Shown piece by piece: positions 5,258-11,888 of a stretch of 13,912 nucleotides of DNA (positions are counted from its first letter, which is position 1; every line of letters begins with the position of its first letter). Source of the DNA: Candidatus Daviesbacteria bacterium GW2011_GWA2_42_7. Its GTDB lineage: Bacteria > Patescibacteriota > Microgenomatia > Daviesbacterales > UBA10151. The translations under genes were made by a program, and so were the position numbers. Under the pieces are notes generated by a model, which saw only the letters and a list, made by a program, of their open reading frames with translations, was not told the DNA's origin and made no database searches. The stretch covers positions 1 to 13,912 of the forward strand of contig LCEJ01000013.1 in assembly GCA_000997105.1 (NCBI GenBank), in the 5' to 3' direction.

Positions 5258-8200
5258 ATGAGTAACGACAAGATTATCATCAAGGGTGCTAGGGAGCACA
5301 ATCTTAAAAACATTGACCTGGAGCTTCCAAAGAATAAATTAGTAGTTCTAACCGGCCTTTCCGGTTCGGGTAAATCATCCTTGGCTTTTGATACCCTTTA
5401 TGCTGAGGGGCAGCGCCGTTACGTAGAGTCTCTTTCTTCCTACGCCCGGCAGTTTTTGGGGGTTATGGACAAGCCGGATGTAGACTACATTGAAGGGTTG
5501 TCGCCTGCTATCTCCATTGACCAGAAAAGCGCCTCCCATAACCCTCGCTCAACAGTAGGTACCACAACCGAGATATATGATTATCTCCGGTTGTTGTTTG
5601 CCCGGATTGGCCATCCCCATTGCCCTGTTTGTGGCAGGGAAGTTTCCCGTATGAGTGTAGAACAGATTGTCCAATCTGTCATTCTGGGGACCCTAAGCTT
5701 ATCGAAGGGGACTCCAGAATCTGACTCCGGGCAAGCCAGAGTGACAGGGAAGGGCAAAAGAATTATGATTTTGGCGCCGGTGGTAAAAGACAGAAAAGGG
5801 GAGTACAGCCAGTTGTTCGAGGACTTGAGAAAAAAGGGGTTTTCAAAAGTCAGGGTAGATGGGCATGTTCGGGATTTAAGCGACGATTTTGTGTTGATCA
5901 AAACCAACAAACACACCATTGATGTCGTGGTAGATAGGTTAGTTTTAGACAAAAGCGTCATTGCGAGGACCCTGAGCTTGTCGAAGGGGACGAAGCAATC
6001 CCGGGCTGAGATTGCTTCGCCCACGACTAAAGTCGGGGCTCGCAATGACAAGAGTAAAAATAGTGTTCAAACAGATAATATTTACTCAAGATTGTCACAA
6101 AGTATTGAAACAGCGCTAAAAATGGGCGAGGGGATGATTATTATTTCAGAGGTCTTGGATGCATCTTTAGAATTTCCTTCAAACCCTAAAAAGATGGAGG
6201 ACCATCTTTACTCCGAGAGATTTGCCTGCCCGGTAGATAATATTGCCCTGCCTGAAATTGAACCAAGGAGCTTTTCCTTTAATTCCCCCCACGGAGCTTG
6301 TCCTACCTGTACCGGGTTGGGGGTGCTACTCAAGGTTGACCCTGATGCAATCCTCAACCCTATCCTTTCTATTGCCGAAGGCGGCGTTTTGGCATGGTCC
6401 CGCCTTGGAGAGAGTGAAACCTGGTTTTCCAGGCTTATTGAGGCGGTTGGTAAGGAGTATGGCTTTGACCTAAAGACCAGGTTGGGGGAATATTCTCCCG
6501 AAGCAAGGAAAATTTTATTGTATGGTGCAGAAGGTAAGGAATTTAAAGTAGAAGGTAAAAACCGTGAAGGCCGCTGGACCCATTTTTATTCCCCCTTTGA
6601 AGGGCTGGTGCCAAACCTTGAGACCAGGTATAAGGAAACCGAATCTGAATATGTCAAAAGAGAAATTGAAAGGTACATGGTTACAGAGCTATGTCCGGAG
6701 TGTCAGGGAGCGAGATTAAAAAAGGAAGCGCTTTCAATAACTATTGATAGCCTGAGCATTAACCTGGTTACGGCCTATTCCATCAGGCAGGCACTGGAAT
6801 GGTTTGGAAAACTTGAATCTCCCCTTTTGTCCGGCAGGGAACTTACAATTGCGGACCCTATCTTAAAAGAGATTAAGTTGCGTTTACAATTTTTGGTGGA
6901 TGTGGGGCTTGATTATTTAACCCTGGAGAGGGCTTCCAATACTTTGGCAGGCGGAGAGGCACAAAGGATACGCCTGGCTTCGCAAATCGGCTCCGGGCTT
7001 TCCGGTGTGCTTTATGTTTTGGATGAGCCCTCAATCGGTTTACACCAGCGTGACAACACCAGGCTTATAGATACCCTAAAAAGGCTGCGTGACCTGGGAA
7101 ATACAGTGGTTGTGGTAGAACATGATGCCGAAACCATGGAAAACGCCGACTGGATAGTAGATTTTGGGCCGGGGGCAGGGGAACACGGTGGGAGTGTTGT
7201 TGCCCAGGGGACTCCAGGAGAGATTAAGAAGAACCCGGATTCCTTAACCGGGCGGTACTTGGCAGGTAAAAAAGTGGTTAGCACTGACAAAAGTCTAGAG
7301 CGTCCCCCCGTAGATATGGGCAAGCTCAAAATTTTAGCAGCCGGCGAACATAACCTAAAAGATATTGATGTAGAATTTCCCTTGGGGCAATTTGTGGCTA
7401 TCACGGGTGTTTCCGGGTCAGGTAAGTCTACCCTAATCCATGACATTTTGTATCGGGCATTGGCAGCCAAATTTTTCCGGACTAAGGAAAAGCCCGGCAA
7501 GCATCTGGGGTTGGAAGGTACGGAAAATGTGGACAAAGTTGTCCTGGTTGACCAATCCCCGATCGGCCGCACCCCCCGTTCCAATCCGGCAACTTATACA
7601 GGGGCATTTACTTTTATCCGTGACCTTTTTGCCAACTCTCCTGAGGCTAAAATCCGCGGATATGGGCCCGGGAGGTTTTCTTTTAATGTCAAAGGCGGCC
7701 GGTGCGAAGTTTGTGAGGGTGAAGGGCAAATTAAGATTGAAATGCAGTTTTTACCGGATGTTTATGTTGACTGTGAGGCCTGTGGTGGTAAGCGGTATAA
7801 CCGGGAAGCCTTAGAGATCCACTTTAAGGAAAAAAATATTGCCGAGGTTTTGGAGATGACTGTTGAAGAGTCTTTAAAGTTTTTTGAGAATATTCCAAAT
7901 ATTAAAAATAAACTGGCGGTGTTAAATGAGGTTGGTTTGGGCTATATTAGGCTGGGCCAGCCGGCACCGACTTTGTCCGGGGGTGAGGCACAACGTATTA
8001 AGCTGGCGGCGGAACTTAGCAAACGCCCAACTGGACATACCCTGTATATCTTGGATGAGCCGACAACCGGGCTCCACTTTGCAGATATCGAGAGGCTTTT
8101 GACAATCCTGCGCAAGCTGGTAAACTTTGGCAACACAGTGATCATTATTGAACACAACCTGGATGTCATTAAAAACACCGACTGGATTATAGATTTAGGC

Positions 8201-8311
8201 CCGGAAGGCGGAGACGGAGGTGGAGAAGTTGTGGCAGTCGGCACCCCAAAACAGATTGCTGGCAATAAATCTTCTATTACCGGTAAATACTTGGCCCGGG
8301 TTGTAAATTAA
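5258..8311 (+). CDS. uvrA: UvrABC excinuclease subunit A (UvrA), with two in-frame repeat-derived inserts
   Basis: UvrA is the dimeric, DNA-binding ABC ATPase that scans for lesions and loads UvrB. The ATG at 5258 gives MSNDKIIIKGAREHNLKNI, matching the family start; a TTG at 5174 and an ATG at 5231 are in frame but lie at or before the expected transcript start. Both ABC modules are complete: Walker A GLSGSGKSS and GVSGSGKST, signatures LAGGEAQRIRLA and LSGGEAQRIKLA, Walker B LYVLDEPSIGLH and LYILDEPTTGLH. Zinc motifs include CPVCGREV, and a C-terminal-half module CEVCEGEG...CEACGG. In the insertion-domain module the first pair reads CPVD instead of CxxC, followed by a normal CPTC. Length is 1017 aa against about 940-950 usual; inserts at residues about 140-164 and 233-265, both repeat-derived, account for the excess. 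They bracket the region that binds UvrB in characterised UvrA proteins. Confidence 0.97.
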   Translation: MSNDKIIIKGAREHNLKNIDLELPKNKLVVLTGLSGSGKSSLAFDTLYAEGQRRYVESLSSYARQFLGVMDKPDVDYIEGLSPAISIDQKSASHNPRSTVGTTTEIYDYLRLLFARIGHPHCPVCGREVSRMSVEQIVQSVILGTLSLSKGTPESDSGQARVTGKGKRIMILAPVVKDRKGEYSQLFEDLRKKGFSKVRVDGHVRDLSDDFVLIKTNKHTIDVVVDRLVLDKSVIARTLSLSKGTKQSRAEIASPTTKVGARNDKSKNSVQTDNIYSRLSQSIETALKMGEGMIIISEVLDASLEFPSNPKKMEDHLYSERFACPVDNIALPEIEPRSFSFNSPHGACPTCTGLGVLLKVDPDAILNPILSIAEGGVLAWSRLGESETWFSRLIEAVGKEYGFDLKTRLGEYSPEARKILLYGAEGKEFKVEGKNREGRWTHFYSPFEGLVPNLETRYKETESEYVKREIERYMVTELCPECQGARLKKEALSITIDSLSINLVTAYSIRQALEWFGKLESPLLSGRELTIADPILKEIKLRLQFLVDVGLDYLTLERASNTLAGGEAQRIRLASQIGSGLSGVLYVLDEPSIGLHQRDNTRLIDTLKRLRDLGNTVVVVEHDAETMENADWIVDFGPGAGEHGGSVVAQGTPGEIKKNPDSLTGRYLAGKKVVSTDKSLERPPVDMGKLKILAAGEHNLKDIDVEFPLGQFVAITGVSGSGKSTLIHDILYRALAAKFFRTKEKPGKHLGLEGTENVDKVVLVDQSPIGRTPRSNPATYTGAFTFIRDLFANSPEAKIRGYGPGRFSFNVKGGRCEVCEGEGQIKIEMQFLPDVYVDCEACGGKRYNREALEIHFKEKNIAEVLEMTVEESLKFFENIPNIKNKLAVLNEVGLGYIRLGQPAPTLSGGEAQRIKLAAELSKRPTGHTLYILDEPTTGLHFADIERLLTILRKLVNFGNTVIIIEHNLDVIKNTDWIIDLGPEGGDGGGEVVAVGTPKQIAGNKSSITGKYLARVVN
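5676..5747 (+). repeat. Palindromic element inserted in-frame in uvrA (first insert)
   Basis: Arms CTGTCATTCTGG (5676-5687) and CCAGAGTGACAG (5736-5747) pair at 11 of 12 positions, with one wobble. Inside is the module CCCTAAGCTTATCGAAGGGG (5691-5710), which matches the module in the second uvrA element at 18 of 20 positions. It encodes about 25 residues, starting VILGTLSLSKG, at the spot where other UvrA proteins have a short loop after the CPVCGREV zinc motif. Confidence 0.8.
5957..6049 (+). repeat. Palindromic element inserted in-frame in uvrA (second insert)
   Basis: Perfect 11-bp arms GTCATTGCGAG (5957-5967) and CTCGCAATGAC (6039-6049) bound a 93-bp element. An inner perfect 10-bp pair CGAAGCAATC (5991-6000) / GATTGCTTCG (6010-6019) forms a second stem, and CGACT/AGTCG a third small one. 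The module CCCTGAGCTTGTCGAAGGGG (5970-5989) is nested near the left arm. The encoded peptide runs from VIARTLSLSKGTKQS to ARNDK, between VVVDRLVLDKS and NIYSRLSQSIETALKMGEG. The outer arms are the same as those of the second uvrB element. Confidence 0.85.
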
Positions 8312-8322
8312 GTAGCAGATTT

Positions 8323-8331
8323 TGGTAGAAT
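8323..8331 (+). promoter_or_regulatory. Putative extended -10 promoter of the transglutaminase-like gene
   Basis: TGG immediately before TAGAAT (8326-8331) forms an extended -10 element. It ends 9 nt before the ATG at 8341, so the transcript would be nearly leaderless. A possible -35 TTGTAA (8301-8306) is 19 nt upstream, and overlaps the end of uvrA. Confidence 0.5.
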
Positions 8332-8340
8332 ATTAGTTAG

Positions 8341-9753
8341 ATGAAGATAAAAATTCTTTCCTTTTGTATTTCCCTTGCATTCTTCTTGTGGTTACCCTTT
8401 AAGGTTTTTGCTGCAGATGAGTTTTCTACCTCTTATGATGTGACATATGATGTGGGGCAAGACGGTATTACCCAGGTTACCCAAAAGATTACCCTAAAGA
8501 ACCTAACCAGTAAGTTTTATGCCTCAAACTTCACCCTCTCTATAGGATCTACAACTTTAAGTGACGTTTCTGCCTCAGATGAGGCAGGGGTTATGGAAAC
8601 GACCGTGGAGAGCAAGGGTAACAAAACATCAATCACCACTAATTTTAATCAACAAGTGGCCGGTGCCGATAAACAACAGATATTTACTTTACGGTTTAAG
8701 TCAAGGGATTTTGCTCAGAGTTTGGGTAAAACCTGGGAAGTTTATTTACCTAAGGCTCCGGAAGCTACCAATATAGAAGGCTATTCCCTTGTTCTATCAG
8801 TTCCTGCAAGTTTTGGTGACCCAACCTCCATTTCCCCAACCCCAAAATCAGAGTCCCAAACTTTCGACCGGCTATTTTTTACTTTTAATAAGGACCAGCT
8901 TCAGAAAAGCGGTGTCTCGGTTAATTTCGGCACAATCCAGGTATTTGACTTTAACCTGAAATACAAGCTTGAAAATACCTCCTTGTTCCCGGTATTAACC
9001 TCGGTTACCTTACCTCCCGATACCAATTACCAGGACATCTTAATAGGTAAAATAAGCCCTGAACCTTCAAATGTGACAGTTGATGAGGACGGTAATTACT
9101 TAGCCTGGTATAAACTTCCCCGCCGCAGTAAAGAAGAGGTGACTGTTACCGGATCGGCCAAATTATATATTATCCCTAAAAATAAAAGGCCTCAGGCCCT
9201 TTCCAAACAAATGAGTGAGAAGCTGGTAAAGAGTGACAGGTATTGGGAAAAGGAAAACCCTGCAATCTCTGCTGCCCTCACGGAGATTTTTAAAGAAGGG
9301 ATCCCCCAATTAAACCGCGATAAGGCCAGGCTTATCCATGCATTTGTGGTCAACACTCTAAAATACGACACAACACGGCTAAACAACGAAGGGATAGAGC
9401 GGTTAGGGGCAATTACCGCCCTAAATAACCCAAACTCTGCAGTCTGTATGGAGTTTACAGACCTTTTTATTACTCTTTCCCGCGCTGTAGGGATTCCGGC
9501 CAGAGAGCTTGACGGGTTTGCCTATAGCCAAAATAGGAATTTGAGGCCTCTCTCCTTGTCACCCGACCTTCTTCATGCCTGGCCGGAATATTATGATGAA
9601 GAAAAGGGTTGGGTAATGGTTGACCCGACCTGGGAAAATACTTCAGGCGGTGTAGATTACTTTAATAAATTTGACTTAAACCACCTGGTATTGGCCATAA
9701 GGGGTACTTCCTCAAGCCTTCCATATACAGGGGACGATGTAAAAGTCAGATAG
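8341..9753 (+). CDS. Secreted transglutaminase-like protein, N-terminal part of a frameshifted gene
   Basis: The protein begins with a Sec signal peptide (MKIKILSFCISLAFFLWLPF, cut probably after VFA near residue 28). Residues about 30-300 are beta-rich with no motif I can name. A transglutaminase-like core spans about 315-450, with a complete papain-type triad: Cys369 in SAVCMEFTDLF, followed by SRAVGIPARELDGF; His412 in LLHAWPEYY; Asp428 in WVMVDPTWE. This fold acts as a protease, amidase or cross-linking enzyme in different families; with a signal peptide it probably acts outside the cell on envelope proteins or peptides. The frame stops at TAG (9751-9753) after YTGDDVKVR, but the -1 frame continues directly into a matching domain and membrane helix (next entry), so the stop is probably caused by loss of one A in the AAAA at 9741-9744, or is bypassed by slippage. 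Confidence 0.85.
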   Translation: MKIKILSFCISLAFFLWLPFKVFAADEFSTSYDVTYDVGQDGITQVTQKITLKNLTSKFYASNFTLSIGSTTLSDVSASDEAGVMETTVESKGNKTSITTNFNQQVAGADKQQIFTLRFKSRDFAQSLGKTWEVYLPKAPEATNIEGYSLVLSVPASFGDPTSISPTPKSESQTFDRLFFTFNKDQLQKSGVSVNFGTIQVFDFNLKYKLENTSLFPVLTSVTLPPDTNYQDILIGKISPEPSNVTVDEDGNYLAWYKLPRRSKEEVTVTGSAKLYIIPKNKRPQALSKQMSEKLVKSDRYWEKENPAISAALTEIFKEGIPQLNRDKARLIHAFVVNTLKYDTTRLNNEGIERLGAITALNNPNSAVCMEFTDLFITLSRAVGIPARELDGFAYSQNRNLRPLSLSPDLLHAWPEYYDEEKGWVMVDPTWENTSGGVDYFNKFDLNHLVLAIRGTSSSLPYTGDDVKVR

Positions 9754-10166
9754 AGGTAAGTTCGGATATCCCTGAAGTTTTGTGGGCCGGATTTCCGGTC
9801 AATATCACTGTGAAAGTAAAAAACTTGGGCAATTCTGCCCAGGGGCCGACAGGTCTTACTTTAAATGCCGGCCAAATCTCCATTTTAGGGGAAAATGTGT
9901 TGTCCTTGGGTGCCATACCCCCTTTTGGCCAAACTACTTACCAGTTTAATCTAAGGACCCCATTTCTTTGGCAGGGGTTTGATGATGTGGTAGAGATTAC
10001 GGTTGCAGGCCAAAAGATTACCAAGAAGGTTATAGTCCAGCCCTTTTTCCTTTTTGCACCCTTCCCTTACCTATTTATTGCAGTCCTTGCCCTAATCGGT
10101 ATAGGTTATGGCTCAGTTTTAGGCTTGCATATCTACAAAAAGAGATCAAAGTCAAAGAAGCAATAG
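9744..10166 (+). CDS. C-terminal part of the transglutaminase-like protein: Ig-like domain and membrane anchor, out of frame
   Basis: Read from 9744 this frame gives SQIEVSSDIPEVLWAGFPVN, a smooth continuation of the upstream protein. An ORF called from the TTG at 9780 would be only 128 aa with no ribosome binding site. Residues up to about 95 look like a CARDB/Ig-like beta sandwich (VNITVKVKNLGNSAQGPTGL, later DDVVEITVAGQKITKKVIVQ). A hydrophobic helix (FAPFPYLFIAVLALIGIGYGSVLGL) and a Lys/Arg-rich tail (KKRSKSKKQ) follow, typical of a C-terminal anchor with the tail inside. Joined to the upstream frame the product would be about 608 aa: signal peptide, beta-rich region, transglutaminase, Ig-like domain, membrane anchor. 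That complete architecture is why I treat the pair as one gene broken by a single-base shift. Confidence 0.75.
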   Translation, partial: SQIEVSSDIPEVLWAGFPVNITVKVKNLGNSAQGPTGLTLNAGQISILGENVLSLGAIPPFGQTTYQFNLRTPFLWQGFDDVVEITVAGQKITKKVIVQPFFLFAPFPYLFIAVLALIGIGYGSVLGLHIYKKRSKSKKQ

Positions 10167-10181
10167 TCCCTCACTTTGTCG

Positions 10182-10187
10182 TATAAT
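10182..10187 (+). promoter_or_regulatory. Putative -10 box of uvrC
   Basis: A perfect TATAAT ends 9 nt before the ATG at 10197. No good -35 is visible at 16-18 nt. The position implies a transcript starting about 3 nt before the ATG, and no Shine-Dalgarno sequence is present. Confidence 0.45.
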
Positions 10188-10196
10188 TTCTTCGCT

Positions 10197-11459
10197 ATGT
10201 TTCCTGCCGGTATTGACCGTAAACAAATTCCCCACAAATCCGGAGTCTACATCTATAAGGATATTACCGGGAAAATTATTTATGTTGGAAAGGCGATAGA
10301 TTTATACCACCGTGTGGCCTCATATTTTACAAAATCGCACATCGGAGGTGCGACATCGAAAACGGCAGCTTTGGTGGAAAAGATTGTGTCGGTTGAGACA
10401 ATTATTGTTGAGTCCGAGCTTGAAGCATTGATTTTAGAAGCAAACCTGATTAAAAAATACCTTCCTCTTTTTAACATTAGGCTCACAGATGATAAAGATT
10501 ACCTTTATATTAAAGTTACAAATGAAGAATATCCCAGGATTTTAACAGCCAGGAAAAATGAGCTTGGGGGCGCTAAAGATTACTTCGGGCCTTTTCCTTC
10601 AAGTAGGACTGTAAGGGAAACCCTAAAAAAGCTTCGCCGTATCTTTCCCTGGTGCTCTAACCCGTATGGCAAGAGGCCTTGTTTCTACTACCACCTTAAC
10701 CAATGCCCCGGGCCATGTGCCGGTAAGGTTGATTCAAAAGAATATAACAAGATAATTAACCTTTTCCGAAAATTTATGGATGGTAAAAAGGCTGAATTAG
10801 TGGACAGTATAACTAAAAAGATGCAGGAATATGCCGGTCGTCAGCAGTTTGAGCGAGCCCAAGCTGCTAAGGAAATTCTTGTGGGGTTAGAATATCTAAC
10901 CCAGCCTAACCGGGCTCACATCTATTTGGAAAACCCTAACTTTTTGGATGACCAAAACAGGCTGGCTGTAGCCCAATTGAAAGAAGACCTCCATCTAAAC
11001 GTACTTCCTGAGAGGATTGAATGTTACGACATTTCCAATATCCAGGGTCAACAGGCAGGAGGCTCTTTAGTAGTCTTAACCGCTGGGGATATTGATAGAA
11101 AATGGTACCGTAAGTTTAAGATTCGTATGGAGAATAAGCCCAATGATGTAGGGATGATGACAGAGATGTTACAGCGGAGATTAAAACATAACGAGTGGCC
11201 CAAGCCAGACCTGATCCTGGTGGATGGGGGGAAAGGTCAGGTTAATGCGGTAGTAGGGGAGGTAGCTAAAAAAGGTTGGGAGGTCCCCGTATTTGGATTA
11301 GCTAAAAGGATGGAGTGGCTTTACTCTTCGGAAGGCAAGGTAGTTAAGTTACCCCGGGTATCACTTTCATTGCGACTTTTACAAAAAATCCGTGATGAAG
11401 CCCACCGTTTTGCCATCAGTTATCATAGGAAGTTGAGAAACATCTCTTTTGGGATATAA
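10197..11459 (+). CDS. uvrC: UvrABC excinuclease subunit C (UvrC), short form lacking the C-terminal HhH domain
   Basis: UvrC makes both incisions around the lesion in the UvrB-DNA complex. The ATG at 10197 gives MFPAGIDRKQIPHKSGVYIY; a TTG at 10176 in the same frame overlaps the -10 box and adds non-family residues. The GIY-YIG nuclease is complete: GVY (16-18), YVG (29-31), Arg39, and Glu81 in LILEANLIKKY. A four-Cys pattern (PWC, RPCFYY, QCPGPC; spacing 8, 7, 3) matches the cysteines linked to an iron-sulfur cluster in UvrC. A degenerate UVR motif lies near FERAQAAKEI. The RNase H-like nuclease has Asp278 (CYDISNIQG), Asp343 (LVDGGKGQ) and His403 (RDEAHRFA). The protein stops at 420 aa, just after this domain, whereas typical UvrC is about 600 aa and ends in tandem helix-hairpin-helix motifs. 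No HhH-like sequence follows in any frame before the next gene. Confidence 0.95.
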   Translation: MFPAGIDRKQIPHKSGVYIYKDITGKIIYVGKAIDLYHRVASYFTKSHIGGATSKTAALVEKIVSVETIIVESELEALILEANLIKKYLPLFNIRLTDDKDYLYIKVTNEEYPRILTARKNELGGAKDYFGPFPSSRTVRETLKKLRRIFPWCSNPYGKRPCFYYHLNQCPGPCAGKVDSKEYNKIINLFRKFMDGKKAELVDSITKKMQEYAGRQQFERAQAAKEILVGLEYLTQPNRAHIYLENPNFLDDQNRLAVAQLKEDLHLNVLPERIECYDISNIQGQQAGGSLVVLTAGDIDRKWYRKFKIRMENKPNDVGMMTEMLQRRLKHNEWPKPDLILVDGGKGQVNAVVGEVAKKGWEVPVFGLAKRMEWLYSSEGKVVKLPRVSLSLRLLQKIRDEAHRFAISYHRKLRNISFGI

Positions 11460-11460
11460 T
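11433..11460 (+). promoter_or_regulatory. Putative promoter of the holin-4-like gene, embedded in the end of uvrC
   Basis: TTGAGA (11433-11438, five of six), 16 nt, then a perfect TATAAT (11455-11460). The uvrC stop codon TAA (11457-11459) lies inside the -10 box. The box ends 10 nt before the ATG at 11471, predicting a leader of about 4 nt. Confidence 0.6.
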
Positions 11461-11470
11461 TTAATAAGTA

Positions 11471-11872
11471 ATGAAAACACTGCTTAGGAATATCCTTATC
11501 AATATTGGGGCTTTATGGGTAGCGACTTCTATTATGCCTTCTTTTGTTATATCAGGAGGTCTACCTGGTTTTTTACTGGGAGCCGTAGTATTTATGGCGG
11601 CCGGTATATTTTTGACACCTTTGATTAAAATTTTACTTCTTCCGCTAAACCTTTTAACCCTAGGTGTTTTTGCCTGGTTTTCTAATGTTTTAGTGCTGTA
11701 TTTTTTAACAACTGTCGTGCCTAACTTTAAACTTTTGCCTTACCATTTTGAGGGGTTAAACTATCAGGGATTTATCGTGCCTGAAATTAACCTCCCGGTT
11801 TTCCAGGTTGCTATTGTGGTCTCATTTTTGATAGGATTTATCATACACTTTGCCAACTGGCTGGTTAAATAA
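11471..11872 (+). CDS. Small integral membrane protein, phage holin family 4 / YvlD-like
   Basis: The protein is 133 aa with four predicted helices: about 5-22, 30-55 (FLLGAVVFMAAGIFLTPLIK), 58-84 (LLTLGVFAWFSNVLVLYFLTTV) and 110-130. The LTPLIKILLLPLNLLTLG stretch and overall length match the phage_holin_4_2/YvlD group, which despite its name is widespread in bacterial chromosomes away from prophages. Nothing nearby suggests a phage, so a lysis role is not supported; an envelope function is more likely but unknown. It starts at ATG 11471, 11 nt after uvrC stops, with its own strong promoter-like sequence inside the uvrC tail. It could also be made from a uvrC read-through transcript. Confidence 0.85.
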   Translation: MKTLLRNILINIGALWVATSIMPSFVISGGLPGFLLGAVVFMAAGIFLTPLIKILLLPLNLLTLGVFAWFSNVLVLYFLTTVVPNFKLLPYHFEGLNYQGFIVPEINLPVFQVAIVVSFLIGFIIHFANWLVK

Positions 11873-11880
11873 TTTATAAC
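11850..11880 (+). promoter_or_regulatory. Possible promoter for the 35-aa / solute-binding protein operon
   Basis: TTGCCA (11850-11855, five of six), 19-nt spacer, TATAAC (11875-11880, five of six). Transcription would start near 11887, just before the structured segment, giving a leader of about 114 nt ahead of the ATG at 12001. The long spacer makes this call uncertain. Confidence 0.35.
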
Positions 11881-11888
11881 TACCAATC

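Noticed and set aside
5581..6051. 156-codon minus-strand open frame covering both uvrA inserts
   Set aside because: The repeats are open on both strands, which lengthens the shadow frame; the plus-strand UvrA reading explains the region fully.
7012..7584. 190-codon minus-strand open frame inside uvrA
   Set aside because: It is the reverse of highly conserved ABC sequence in uvrA, with no recognisable domain or start signal.
11471..11872. Holin-like gene as a sign of a prophage
   Set aside because: The phage_holin_4_2/YvlD family is widespread in chromosomes and no phage structural or lysis genes are nearby.
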